Source of the DNA: Mucidula mucida
Lineage: Eukaryota; Basidiomycota; Agaricomycetes; Agaricales; Physalacriaceae
Length of the DNA: 64,000 bases
Assembly: GCA_015501055.1 (NCBI GenBank)
Contig: JADNYV010000138.1
Location: forward strand, 35,029 to 99,028
Direction of reading: 5' to 3'
Shown here: in pieces, positions 30,512 through 45,276 of the stretch
Layout of the letters: each line of letters starts with the position of its first letter
Numbering within the stretch: position 1 is the stretch's first letter
Notes under the pieces: generated by a model
The model's input: only the letters and a program-made list of their open reading frames with translations
Databases searched by the model: none
Told to the model about the DNA's origin: nothing
Made by a program: the position numbers and the translations under genes

Positions 30512-32600
30512 CGTCGTGGTGGTGGCAGCTAGCAAAGGGCGAAACGAACCCCATTTTCAATTTAGAACAAAATTTGGAGCAGAAAGGCACTGCGACAGTC
30601 TCAATTGAGTCCGATCAATATGAGCCGATCAGGCTGCAAGGAATCATCTCAGCAGATCCCCCCTTTAATACCCGCGGCTGCCTGCGGCTACTTGCCTTTA
30701 ACAGGCCTCCAGATTACTTTGACGAAAAATCATGCGCCTGAAGCGTAGTCGACTCCGTTATTCCATTCATCATGTGAAGGGTGACGTGCGCAACGGGCTC
30801 CACTGCCATCAGACACGGTCGTGACGGTCCGAATCCCGAATCCAACAGCTGTCGGTGGAGACATTGGCAAGGTGTTCTATGCCAGGACGACAAGTTGTTG
30901 CCCGGTGGTCTAGGCGCCGCTCTCGGAGGCCCGTAATTGCCATCAATCCGACCATAGATAACCCGGTTGTTGATCAGATGTGAACGACGAACATTCATGA
31001 AGGAGTTTGCACAGGCGCTTGATGAGCGCCACCCTAACGGGTCATTGGGCGGCCAGCATTCCATCAGAATTTAGGCTGGCGCAGAACAGCGACGGTCAAT
31101 TCAATGAGCTTTGCATTGCGTCCTTCGAAAGAGTAACGGAACCGTCGGTGAAGTATATGGTATCCTTTCACCGCGGATAGAGCGCAGCTTTCTATACGAC
31201 CCAGACCAAGCTGAGGCGTAAATTTCGCCATCCTTGTGGGCAACGAACATGCTAGCTCGCAAATCCGCAATCGATGCGACTTTGAGATTGCATGGAGAAC
31301 ATCAGACAACGGCGAAATGGTTCTATTATCGAGGGGACAGTTGACAAGAGAAAGATAGCCTATCGGATCTGGACTTGTAGTCAATTAGTCCATAGTCAAC
31401 TAGGCCAAATAAAATATATCTTCTCACTTTTGCAAAAGATCCTGAAAAGAAGCCGCATGTATGCGTCGTTCGTGGTCGATGATTATAGGTTGGGGGGTAG
31501 AGTCTGAAGCGTCAACTTTAGGCTATCCAAACTGCCGGCCGCGATATTGAGGTCCTGGATAGCTAAAGGAGACGAAGACATCATTGGTCAGGCATGAGGA
31601 ATGAGAACAAAGCAGCCCATAGCCTATTCACGGGAAAAGGAAGTGTGTCGTGTCATGTTGGCGCATCCACTTCCATGTAAATCATGAACGCCACTGGTGT
31701 CTGCATCAATACCATAGATCCGGGGTGGGCGTGTGTGAATCTACTGCTTTTCAGTGGGGTTATTTACTGGCGGCATGGTAGGAATACGCACCATGACGAG
31801 GAAAGTTAAATAGGACATGCCGCCAAGGTGGGGATCTCCTGGTGGTGAAATCGGTCAGGCATCCTGTTTACTTGATTGGTAATCCACTGCTCGGATGGAC
31901 AAAGAGTCCTGGCCGGCGTGTGCTGGATTTCGTACAGCCGAGAGATAAGGTACGTTAATATCGCAGTGTCAGGAACTCAAAGAAAAGCTCTTGACCGCGT
32001 CAAAGAGGAACAGGAATTCATTCAGCGCAGAACGGCATCGTTTCCGTCGAGATAAACGCGATCGACGCGACGGTCGTGACGGAGAGCGAAACATGGGATC
32101 GTGGGAGAATGTACACTTTCCCATCTTACCCCCATTTCGGACGTGTGCTTAAACTCTGACATCCTATCCTCTACCTGTTTTCTACAGCCCAAACCCTCAA
32201 ATTGCTGTTTACCCGTGCATTGGTGCCGTTTTGCCGATTTTGGGAAGAGTGTGAGGGAACTAATCGGTTTCTCGTCGCATGCCCGTTTAAAAATGGTCTG
32301 CTCATCACGCGACATCTTTACTTATTGCGTGTGGAACAGTAGTCGAATACCCATACAAAGCTGTCTTTGTATATACTTTCTCTCCTGTGTTGAAGTGGTA
32401 TAAGTCGAGGCTGGCACGCTGTACATAAACGTTGCGTGCAACATCTAGAAGGAATATATGCAAGTCTACTGATATCCCTCTAAACGCCTCGGCCCAGGTA
32501 CAACCACCGGGTCCAATCATTGACTCACTGCTTGGCTGCTCCGGCAGGCTCGCGCTGTTCTATAACAGTCGTCGGGACATTCTATAGCTGCCTCCATCAT
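30512..32600. other. Gene-poor 2.1-kb region
   Basis: Several short frames exist, but none shows family motifs, a consistent intron pattern or a duplicate in the window. I see no repeat structure. Confidence 0.4.
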
Positions 32601-35600
32601 CATGGATCCTCCGTACGTCCTCTTTCCAGTTTCTCAATACCCAAGTTGCTTAAATTCTGCCCATTGTGTAGGTCCACAATGACGCTTTTCAGTGAGTCTT
32701 ATTTTCCTTGAATTTATGCCCATCACCATCCTAAAGAAGTGACAGATTTCGTTCTGAAATGCACCGGGAATGGAGCACCCTCTTTCTCATTCAAGACGTC
32801 TCTGAATATGAGGATTACGCACCACGACATGACGTTTGACTTGGCTGAGATGCCTTTCACGGAGGGAAATGCGGACAGGATGTATGCGCTGAACATTGCC
32901 CTGACACTGTTGGTGATGTAGTAGATTCATTATGATGCATGCTTATCATGAGCTGTAGACTTCAAGCGACCGGAATGCTCATCATGACCATCTCACAGGC
33001 GCTCGAAGATGATACCGAGATAAAGCTGGGTACGACGAGCCTAGATCTAGGGCACCTACGGGACAGTAACAAGGATGAAGGTAAGAGTAATTCGTCTGTT
33101 TCCTTGAGAGTTGCTAACGCGTGCGCAGAGCATACCTATGATTTATTCATGGACTCTGTGGACTTATTTTCCATGCAAGTCATGCTAATGGCGGGCCCTT
33201 CCCAAGTTGCCTTTGATCATGTTCAATGTTCGCATGTACAGCATGTCAAACGATTCCTCGTTGTCGAGGCGTATTCAGGTAAGCATACACTTCTCCAAGT
33301 ACTCTTTGTGTACCTATTTCGCGTCCATAGAGGATACCACAGACGCAGACTTCATTCGGTATGGTGCAGAGCTCAAAGAACTCGCACAAACACAACATGT
33401 TCTTCTTGTCATGTCCCAGTTCCTAAACCTTCGAGACAGATGTCTCGCTGTCGCAAATGTGCATGACCAACTGTCCCTCATCGCTCTATTCGCCGAGCTT
33501 CTAGATGAGGAGTTCCGCAGGAGGAAGCGTAGATCCACAGACCTACATGTGTTCCCGCTATCTGTATCAAGATTTCGCCGCCGCGTTATGGAGGCAGACC
33601 GACTTCGATCCCTTTCATTTCCTCGATTTCCTCCCAGACACAATCGCGACATCTACGAGTATGTGTCTACTTTCATTCGGGATGTTCCTCCTTCCAAACT
33701 TGCGCTTTGGCCATCCTGAGGGCAAGATCAAACTTGATCATGTCATTGCCGGCTTGGAGAGAGTAGAACAAAACCCTTTGCCACGCTTTCCTCTTGATCA
33801 ATTCTTGCTTTACACCTCCCCTCTGCGATGTCTACCATCATCGTTACCTGCAGTCAAACGCGGTATCAGACATCGACCTCAGTCTTCTCGCTGGGAGCAA
33901 GGCGCTTACGTTCCAAGTTCCGTGGTGGAACTATCCAGACTAGAGTGCGCGCGCACTAGGCTCCGTTGCTACACTTTTCGAATACAAGAGTGAAAGACAC
34001 AAATGATCTGAAGCGGGAGATGGAGTATGCATCGGAGGCAGTAGAACTGGCCAAGCAGGATGGCTCGGAAGCGCGCGTCTTAGGTCTCATGACGCAAGCG
34101 AGCATATTTTCTACGCGTCACCATGACCTGCATCACTTGGACGATTTGGACCAGTGTATCAGGATCAGGGAAGAGCTCATCGCCACTGTAGACGCCTCGC
34201 ACCCCATGATGCCGCTAATTAAACAACATTTGGCGGCGTCACTTTCAGATCGCTTTGATCGTATAGCGGCTCATCTCCCTAGCTGGAATAATGCGTCAGA
34301 TAAGGACAGGGAATTGTTCAAACAAGCTGCTTCGGATGTCGTCTCTAAACAGCTCGAGCTATTGGAGAAGTTAATCGACACCAATCCGGGCGATCCACAC
34401 CTAGGATTCTGTTGGCGCGCGGTGGATTGATGGGGAAAAGGAAAGCGGACGTTGTTGATAAGAACGATTTGGATGAGGCAATCCGCCTTCTGTTGTTGTC
34501 TAGTAGCAAAGCTGGCGGCTGGAACACTGCGACTACATGCGGGTCTGACCAGGGCCACGCGGTTCAGATGTTAAGCCAAGCTCTGTATGCACGGTATTCC
34601 TCTTCGGGAGGAACACGGAGGATTTCCAGGCATCCGTGTCTGTGCTTTCCAAAGCAACCAATTCATTGACCTTCCCTCCCGATCAATGGTTGTATGCCGC
34701 GACCTCTTGGTTTCAACTCTTATTAGAGGAGAATTCAAGTACCGGTCAATACGTTTCTGCATGTCTAGATGCGTTGACGGTCATGATGACACTTTTACCA
34801 ACATCAGTAAATCGCAAGGTGTGTAGACGGTATAGACTATACCGTCTATACCCCTTCCGGGCAGTATAGATCCCCACTGGGATCTCGTAGCCCTTGACTC
34901 TTCTATACCCACCTGTGGTATAGACATCGTAACAGTCTAGACTCATCCTATACTCTACTTCTCGGTGCTCTATAAGTACTTATTCTACACTGCTATCTAT
35001 ACTGTTGCTTAATCACACTGTTCATTCGAGCACGAAACACTTCATTGACTACATATACCACTTCACATGTATCCTAAATGACTACAAGAATGTACGCGAT
35101 GATGATAGATGCGGGAGAAGAGCATGTAACGAAAGAACAGGACTTAAAATGGCACGTATCACATCCGAAGAGAGGGCCGGACACCGGACAGCTTCTCCTT
35201 CCCGCCACGTTCAACAAACAGTACTTGAAGTACTGTTTGAATCGGTATGTCGATGCAGGACAGGCATAATGCGCTCACGATACCTGCGACTCTGAAGTTC
35301 GGGAGGCTAGGAACACCTCTCTTGAAAAGCATTGCACATATTCCAAGCAGGGCGGCCTCCTTCGCTATCTCAAATGGCGAACTTGCGAGAGTGGTCGAGT
35401 GGCTGGAGCAAGGGCGGTCGATAGTTTGGCATCAGCTGTTACAGTTTCGCAGTCCGATGGATGATTTGAAACGGGAGGATGCAGATCTTGCAGAGAGACT
35501 AGGCAGCCCTTGCTGGCGGCTTGGCGATCTCCAGTACGAGAGCACATTTTTTGAGATGAAGAGACCGTGGACGTCGAGGCACTGAAACACCGCAAGCTCG

Positions 35601-36887
35601 CCGAGGATTGGGAATCGGCACTAGAGCATGGTCGAAGTTTACCTGGATTGGAAAATCTATTTCTTCCCCAGGATTTTGCTTACCTCTCCAAGGCTGCCTC
35701 GGGATCGTCATCATTATCAACGTTGATTTATGCGATTGTCAATGTGACGCCCTCATCATGTATCCTGGACAGGTGTCTGACGGCAAAGCTCCTCTCCGTG
35801 TTCCTCTTCGTGGGGGAATCACTTTCCAGGATGCTGAACGCATGCAAAGAGATTTCCTGTCTCTTGTCCAAGACGACTTTGGGCTTCGAGCGGAATCTGC
35901 ACGAAAGGTCATTCTTGAATCTGCATTGGTAAACGAGCAGGAACAGATACTAGCAATGTTCAAGCAGATTCTTTCTGAACTCTGGTACAAAGTCGTTGGA
36001 CCAATTCTGCGTGCTTTGATAGACCATCGTCCCGGATTGATAGATGTAGGTGGTTTGGCTTACTCCTGATTAATACGAATATTGATTTGTCGTCTAGGCT
36101 GATCCAAGCAAACGGCGAGAACACATTCATTGGTGTCTAACCGGGCCACTTGCTTTCTTACCGTTACACGCTAGACTACACTAGGTCGGAATACGGGCAC
36201 AAGGTGTATGACTATGTCATCTCCTCTTATATCCCGACTTTAGAGTCCATCATCCGTGATAACGACAAGGGCGATACCGCTGCAAGCTTCGAGCCACCGA
36301 ATGGTATCGTTACCAGGATAAAGATCTTGACAGTGGCGTGTCCGAATGCAGGAGGATATCAGTATATCCCCGCAACCAAGGACGAGATTCAGCTTATGAA
36401 AAACGAGCAACAATGACTTCTTTAGACTTCACTGTGCTCAAGGATCGGGACGCTACAGCTGCCCGAGTCTTGAACGAGCTAAAGACAGCAAATTGGGTGC
36501 ACTTTGCTTGCCATGGAGTTCAAAACACAGAGAGTCCGACGCACAAAGTGCATTCGCTGAGGGAAGTCGATTGTTGTTGACCGACATTGCCGCTGTCGAT
36601 CTCCCTCGAGCTGAGCTGGCGTTCCTTTCTGCATGCCAAACGGCGACAGGCTACGGCAAGCTCCCATAGGAATCGATACACCTAGCAGCGGGAATGCTAC
36701 TAGCTGGTTACCGCAGCGTCGTGGCCACCATGTGGTCAATCAGCGACCGACGGGTCGCAAGAAGCACGAGAGGCCTGACTACAGAGAGTCCGCAGAAGCG
36801 TTACATGTAGCCGTTGAGAAGCTTCGGAAACGCGTTGGGGAGAACAGGTTGCTGTCTTGGGTACCATATATTCATATCGGTGTGTAA
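32601..36887 (+). pseudogene. Degenerate TPR-CHAT protein gene
   Basis: A probable start MDPP is spliced to STMTLF. The N-terminal module (FVLKCTGNGAPSFSFKTSL and later SQALEDDTEIKLGTTSLDLG) is of a kind I cannot name. Next come helical repeats of TPR type (LKREMEYASEAVELAKQDGS, LDDLDQCIRIREELIATVD, VVEWLEQGRSIVWHQLLQFR) and a caspase-like CHAT domain at the end. The CHAT catalytic pair is visible: His in WVHFACHG (codon at 36512) and Cys in FLSACQTATG (codon at 36634), followed by HLAAGMLLAGYRSVVATMW. The gene is broken in several ways: frame changes near 36411 and 36545, an in-frame TAG at 36667, and an extraneous AT-rich segment at about 34805-35020 in the TPR part. Single-base changes may be assembly errors, but the stop and the insertion are not explained that way. 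CHAT proteins are peptidases in the separase and caspase clan; many fungal copies are thought to act in signalling or self-recognition. Confidence 0.75.
34805..35020. repeat. Palindrome-rich insertion within the CHAT gene
   Basis: Between the TPR segment ending DALTVMMTLLPTS and the next recognisable coding part lies a segment with repeated CTATACC and GGTATAG motifs. It starts with a near-perfect palindrome, GACGGTATAGACTATACCGTC. The coding similarity stops at its left edge. It looks like an inserted repeat, but I could not define its ends or a target duplication. Confidence 0.45.
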
Positions 36888-37067
36888 CATGTTCCGTTGT
36901 TTTTGTATATATATGGTTCCGTTCTATGGGACAGATTTGCTGCCTAGTAGAGAATATTGAAGATCACTTGCTTACTCCTCGGGTCAACATCGACCAGGCT
37001 TCAAGGGGAACCCTATTAATTCCAAGGCAAAGGGCTGATAAAAGACTTGAACGTAAGTAGCAGTCAA

Positions 37068-39341
<2,274 letters not shown>

Positions 39342-39840
39342 GCTCAGCGGGATATCCTGACTAAAGGCTTCAGATTAATCGACAGGAGCCTATCAGCATG
39401 AACTTGAAAGAGGCTTACGATGTGATGATCCGCCTTTGGCTGGCGCGAAACCCTCGAGCTCCGAGTAGGATGATTAGCAGTGGTATTTGACCGCAGAGTT
39501 CAGGCTCTGTAATCTGGCCGTATGAAGGATGCAGAAAGTCCGAGTCCCAAATCGCCTTGTGAGGTGCACGCACGATGACGGTTGTCCAGTGTATGCATTG
39601 CCTTTGTACGTATCATCTGATACGACTTAGATCTCGGGACGACTTCAGCCGCAGCTTCAAAGCAAATTGAAATATGGGGGGATGAAGGCAAGGTCTATTC
39701 TCCGGCATCAGCAATCACCTACTTGAATTAAACATAAGCCCCTCTCGAATCACATCACTATTGTCCAGTATCGTAACTTTGTAACGGTCTGGCATAGACC
39801 TGCTAACCCGTTCGGTCGCAGTCGACCTTACTCGCTACTC
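39342..39840. other. Spacer between CE5 and the F-box/LRR gene
   Basis: The sequence adjoining the CE5 start (GGATATCCCGCTGAGCAT and its surroundings) recurs in the opposite orientation at about 48275, beside CE6. No gene seen. Confidence 0.45.
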
Positions 39841-41408
39841 TTAATAAGTCGGAGCACACAATCTCACCAGTCGTGCTGACTGATCGTCGCTCGAAGCGCC
39901 CATAGCAACCTCCCTCACGATTTCGCAGAAAAGCACACCGCGGTCGTCCCGCTCGAAATACGTCCTCCGCGTAGTCGGCAAGCACTCAGCAAGAATCCAA
40001 GCTTCAAAATCTGCCATATACTGCTCCGTCATTTCACCGGTTTGCGCTAGATTGTCTCTCGGCACGACATAGACATTCAGCACCAGGGTTTCCAAGATTT
40101 CCTTCAGACCATCGGCTGTGAATGCGGCATCTAGGTTATGCCAGATACGACGGTCTGCACGGGGCATCGTGTTGATGTCGACAATGTCAATGACGAGGGA
40201 TACCACAAGTTCTCTGAGTTTGGAGGTCTTGGGAACGTTCTGGAGACTCGTAGTGTATAGTTCAACAAAATGTTCTTGTTCAAAGTTCCACTCCAAAGAG
40301 CCATTGACCGAGCTACGGTGACACACGATTCGCGTCCAGAACTTGAACGTTGAAATATGGGCGAGACTGATGCATGACCCCCAGCGAAAGTGGTCTAACA
40401 AATTCTCGTCAGTGGGAAAGAGGCAGAGATATAAGAAGCGCACGAGAAATGCTGGCGCGAAAGATGGTGAGTTCCTCCAAGCACCGGCTACTGCGAACCA
40501 GAAGCTGATTCAGCCTATTCAGGAGATTCGGCCCACCACTCATATGCTCGATTTCGAGAACGCGAACATCGCACAAAGGGGAATACTTCTCGCTCCCCAG
40601 GAAGTCCACAAACAAGTGGTCGGCTTTGCTTGCCACATGGACACGCAGTGTATCCACGCAAAGAAACTCTTTAGGCTTTTCTTTCTTGACTTTCAGTCTC
40701 TCTCTATCCACCGTCATATCGTCAAAAACGATCAAGGCTGGATCGCTCCGACCAACAGCGACTTCGAAATCGAAGTTGTCGTCATCACCGAACCGGAGAA
40801 CGGAGAGGTCGAGGAACTGAACGTCTACAACGGCGTGAAGGATAGTCAATAGGACGTCCAATGACATTATGCAATTCTTGATTTGGAAAGTGTCGAGGTG
40901 GGATGTGCACCGTTTGAGCGCGCGAGCAAGGGCTGAAGGGTCTCGCATTACCCAAAAGTGGAGCCTCTCTAGAACGATGCGCTGGAGATTGGTCATCTCT
41001 GGTATATGTCCAAGGAGGTGAGGTAGCTCGTCATGTTGTGAAATAAGCATAGATCCATGAACCTTCGTGGGCTCACGGAGATGAAGCGCGCGGATGTTCT
41101 CTGCGATTTGGGGTGTGCAGCTGAGAACGTTGTGGAGGTTATGGATGGAGTTTTCGATACGATAGCGGGCTACATCCACTGGCGGGTCGTAAGTGTCGTG
41201 ATGGGATATAACAACAGAAGCGAATGTGCGACGACGAATGAAAGGTATCATGTCTGGCCAGATCAGCGCCAAGTTTACTAGGTACTCATTTTCGACGTGT
41301 TCAAGAATGGCACATTTGATTTCGAGAGGAATGTCGAGAGTGGTCTAGCGATTCTTTGTTTAATAGAACGACGTGTGAATAGCGGAAGAGGAGTACCTCG
41401 TCTGCCAT
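39841..41408 (-). CDS. F-box-like / LRR protein, 488 aa
   Basis: Exons 41397-41408, 40444-41344 and 39841-40394 join in frame across introns of 52 and 49 nt. The first exon codes only MADE. The N-terminus TLDIPLEIKCAILEHVENEYLVNLALIWPDM resembles a short F-box. A long leucine-rich part follows (LQRIVLERLHFWVM, LDTFQIKNCIMSLDVLLTIL, VRVLEIEHMSGGPN, LEELTIF), and the C-terminus is mainly charged. A decayed relative is at 44560-45090. If it acts as an F-box protein it would present substrates to an SCF ubiquitin ligase. The gene appears intact, and all splice sites follow GT..AG with a branch-like CTGAC in intron 2. Confidence 0.75.
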
Positions 41409-41686
41409 CCGGTCTGTAAGTCAGTGTGGTAGTGGTTGAAGCTTAAGCGGCAATAGGAGGACGATCCTTGGAACGTGGCAAGAATACTTCGGCAGTTGCC
41501 TATTCTCGATCTTCTTCCTTCCAGACCGCCAAACGTTGGCGAAACGTCGAGCTCTATGACGCGTCACGGTCAGCTCAAATCTCCTTCATGCCTCTAGTTG
41601 AATTAAACATATCATACTGCCTGGAACATATAGCTGCATACACGGACGTCGTAAAACTAATCGCGAAAATTTCTGATCCAAACCCT

Positions 41687-44082
41687 TCATTCAATAAGCA
41701 GCTGCCCAGTCCATCCAGCCGCTCGAGTATAGTTGACTCGCTGTGCTGAAACAACCGGACCCGTCCAAATCCCCGATGCCTCCCTCCCAGACAGACCACC
41801 ACCCGGAAGGATACTACAAAAGACTGCCCTCGGGCCCTTCAGCCTCCATCCCAAATCAACCTCCGGCTTACGCGGCATACCCTCGGGCAACACCACTCCC
41901 AGATCTCCCTCCTCCTCTGGCTGTGCGGCTACGACCATTGCTGGCTGCCCACTACTCTTCTCCTTGCATTCTTTTTCAAACTGTTTCACGCTCAACTCGT
42001 GGTTAAACGCGCGCCGATTCATGATCTTGTACTCGCCGGTATCCTCATCAAGGGAAATAGTGGCCGATCTTCTGAGAGGCGACGGCACCATGATCCAATT
42101 AGCCTTCACCAAACTCCTTAACGTCCCAGACTTGGTTTCCTGGCGGTTTGGGTTGGTGCGGTGTCGCTCAATGCCTTGTGTGTTTGCCAAAGACTGGAGC
42201 CTGCGCCACAAAGGTTCCACCCCCAAGTCCTCATAACACGAAATTCTTCCATTTGGGAGCTCAATCTTGTTGGCCAACGATAACGAGGTCACGACATGGT
42301 CCAGATGCTCCGCTTCGATTGGCTTCGGTATTATCAAGTCGTCAGGATGTGGGAATGGAGAGACCTTGGGCAAATAGAGTGGCTGGCCCCGCGTAGAAGT
42401 GACCTGGTTAGTGGCTTCAGATCGTACTCGCCGAGGCGGTGCCGCTTCTTTGGATTGCGCAGAGTGGAATGCGTCAAATGAAAACACCATTCTCCTGCGA
42501 CGTGCCGGCGGGACTCGGGGCGCGTCGTCGGAATCATTGTCCTCGCGTTTCCGCTTCTGCCCTTGGGCGTTGTCGGATGCAGTTTCCACAGCGGTCTGTG
42601 CGTTGTGTTCCTGCAGAGCGGGATTCTGTTTCCCCTCAGCAGCAGAATCTGCCATTACTACATCCGCGTCGCAAGGCTGATGTTTCGAGGGGGGACAAGG
42701 AGGGCTTTCAGTCATCACGATGTCGTTCGCCTCGGAGGATGGTTTTGGCTGGCCACTAGGAAGGACGGAACTGGAATTCAATACGTTGCAATTCGGGGCG
42801 ATGACGCCTGCGCTCTTGCGAGTCGCATTATGCTGAGCTGCCTTTCTTATGGATGCAGCCTTTCCTCTGGTCGCGAGCTTTCCTTTCGTATCACCCTTTC
42901 CTTTCGTGGCGACCTTGCTTTGTGTCGCATTCTTCTCTTCGACTTTTTGCCCTTTGCCCTTTGCAAGACTTGGCATAGGAAGTAAACGCAACCCAGCAGG
43001 AATTTTTATCGGACGATTCCAGCATAACACTGGCCGCGGCGCATCTTGAAGCATATATCTGGACGGTGGAAGGGCCTGGGGAATGGGGAACACGATCAAG
43101 GCGCGCTTTCGTTTGGCAACATGGATAGGCCAGAATCGGCGAGCGGGCATGAACCAGTCGATTGGGTGCGATTTGAGATTGAACCGTTCGAGGAGTGATG
43201 CGCGCCATTCCATGTGTCCTCCCGCCTCCTCAATCTCGAGTTCGGATGGCATATAGTCAGGAGGGAAATTGAGGATTTTGCCGAGATCTTCGTCTTCTTC
43301 GTCTTCCTCATCATCATCTTCTTGGCCGCGGTTCTTCTTCTTCGGTGATAGGATAGGGTACGGATGAACGCGACGAAGTCTACCGCCTTGGACGTCACGA
43401 TCGTAGCAGTACGCAGGCGGAAAGTTTTTCTGTTAATTCATGTCAGCTTTGCGAAGCAGATTAACGATTAGACTTACGAGCTCGTCCAGTTGCACAACCC
43501 CCTCGTCCAGGAGTCTATTTGCTGTTTCGCGTGCTTCTGCCATCACGAATATGTTCTTCCGTCGCACGAGGTCGTGGACTTTCTTGCGGTGGAGGAACGC
43601 GTTGCGGCGCTTATACTTCTGCAGCCACGCGTTCTTCAGTTCAATTGTTGGTTTGAACAAGTCCAGGTCGTCATCGGCAAGGGACCAGACAAAGCGCCCC
43701 TCGGGACTTTGGCGATATTCGTCCAGCTCCTTGCGGTCCGCCTCTGTCAAATCATCCAGCGAGATGAAATTGATGGAGACGAGCCAGGCAATGGTGTGCG
43801 TTAGGAATGTGTTTCCGTAGTGGAACGGATCGAAAGCGCGCTTGCGTGCGATGTGGAAGCCTTTGGTGATGAGGGTGATCTGGGGGAATTGAAACTCTTG
43901 GTTGGGAAGTGGGATGTCGTCCGGCCAGAAGTGGGGGTTCATGACTTTGTCCGTGATGATGTCCGCTAGAGCGCGAGTGTCGGGGGGAAAGCGAATGGGG
44001 ATTGCATTGTTGGGGATCTAAATTGATAAGTGAGTTTGACGATATGTCGAGAACGCGACATACTCACCGAAAAATCAGGCAT
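41687..44082 (-). CDS. Orphan-family protein, 765 aa (orphan C1)
   Basis: Exons 44068-44082 (MPDFS), 43478-44017 and 41687-43429 join to 765 codons plus stop. I do not recognise the family. The first 185 residues form an ordered domain with the block IAWLVSINFISLDDLTEADR, followed by KNAWLQKYKRR and a basic, helical RKKVHDLVRRK segment. Next is a conserved region (GGHMEWRASLLERFN, MPARRFWPIHVAKRKRAL), then a long Lys/Ala/Ser-rich, probably disordered middle with KKKNRG and KRKRED clusters. A conserved C-terminus follows (LPEGMPRKPEVDLGWRLKGP, ILPGGGLSGREASGIWTGPV). Paralogues are C2 (45277-47597) and a truncated copy (50391-50952). The basic clusters suggest a nuclear or nucleic-acid-binding protein, but this is only inference. 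Confidence 0.75.
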
Positions 44083-44149
44083 TATTCAAAGTGGGTGACC
44101 AAGAGGACGAGATTGTCGATGGTGGTAAAGAGTGGACAATGGGCTTTGC

Positions 44150-44220
44150 GCGTAATGGTATATGCGCATCCCGTGACCTCGTCCACAAAGGGTCACGAGC
44201 AAGCCATTGTTCTTACAAGC
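44150..44220 (-). promoter_or_regulatory. Conserved upstream element of orphan C1
   Basis: The sequence CCCGTGACCTCGTCCACAAA, followed by GGGTCAC, has inverted half-sites GTGACC and GGTCAC about 14 bases apart. The same block precedes C2 (47694-47735) and the truncated copy (51059-51100), each about 85-105 bases upstream of the start codon. Confidence 0.55.
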
Positions 44221-44559
44221 GCGGCTCGATATGGTAATCCAATGTTTCTCGAACCAACTCATATGTGGACTGGACATATTATTGTACCGAATTGACTCTG
44301 TTCTCCATGGTTCGGTTCACTCCAAAATGCGCCACACTCTCGGAAGCAGTGCGCTTACACTCCGCTGCTATCTGGACTGCTTACTCCTGACAAAAACAAT
44401 TTGTTTCTCGATTTTTTTACTAGACCTTAAGATGCTGTTTCTTCGAGGAAATGAGGATCACGCCAAAGTTTGTACTCGAATCTCAGTATTGTAATCTTAT
44501 AATCTGATTGTTAAAATCTCGGAAAGGCAAGATATCAAAATATTTAAACTTTTTGTCGC

Positions 44560-45090
44560 AGTCGTTACGCTCTACTCTTTATTAACAGTCGTAGTCAGAG
44601 CACTAACTGCCCGTCGTTCGAAACAGCCCCATATGTCCCTCATGTTTTCGAAGAGAAGCACACCTATGTTGTCCTCTGCAAAATACGTTTTCAGCATAGC
44701 CGGTGAGTACTCATCGAGTTTCAAAGTCTGCCATCAACTGCTCCGTGATCTCACCAATTTGCGGTACGACATAGGCATTCAGTACCAAGCGGTAAGCTGG
44801 GGTATGGCAACAGAAGCGAAGGTGCGGTGGCAAATAAACGATAGTAGCCTAGCCAGATCAAAGCCGCTTTGCCTATGCATTGATTTTCGACGAGTTCAAT
44901 CGGAATGGCGCATTTGATTTTGAGGGGAACATCGAGAATGTCTAGCGAGATTTTGTTCAATAAGACAAGGTATTCAGCATATCAAGGAAGGGACTTACAA
45001 TGTCTGTCATCAAGTCTGTAGTGTTCGTGATGATGGAAGCTCAAGCGCGAATAGGAGCGTTCCCAAGCAAGAAACACTGCGGCAGTTGTC
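44560..45090 (-). pseudogene. Decayed copy of the F-box/LRR gene
   Basis: Pieces match the gene at 39841-41408 in order. They include the end of its last exon (GAGAAGCACACC... near 44650), the TCTGCCATCAACTGCTCCGTGAT block near 44730, the intron-containing start region (GCGCATTTGATTTTGAGGGGAAC near 44910) and the far 5' flank (near 45030). The central leucine-rich part is deleted and no frame is open. Together with orphan C2 it forms a second copy of the F-box/orphan pair at 39841-44082. Confidence 0.75.
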
Positions 45091-45276
45091 GACCTCTTTC
45101 CCTTCTGCCTTCTATGACGGCAGAATGGTTTCAATCATCGAGCTCTACAATGCGTCCCGGTGAGTTTAGTCCTTCACCATCATCTTGGTTGAAACAAACA
45201 GATCATATTTCATAGAACACATAGCTTCATACACGGACGTCAAAAGTCATAGCAAAAACATTCTAATCCAAACCCT

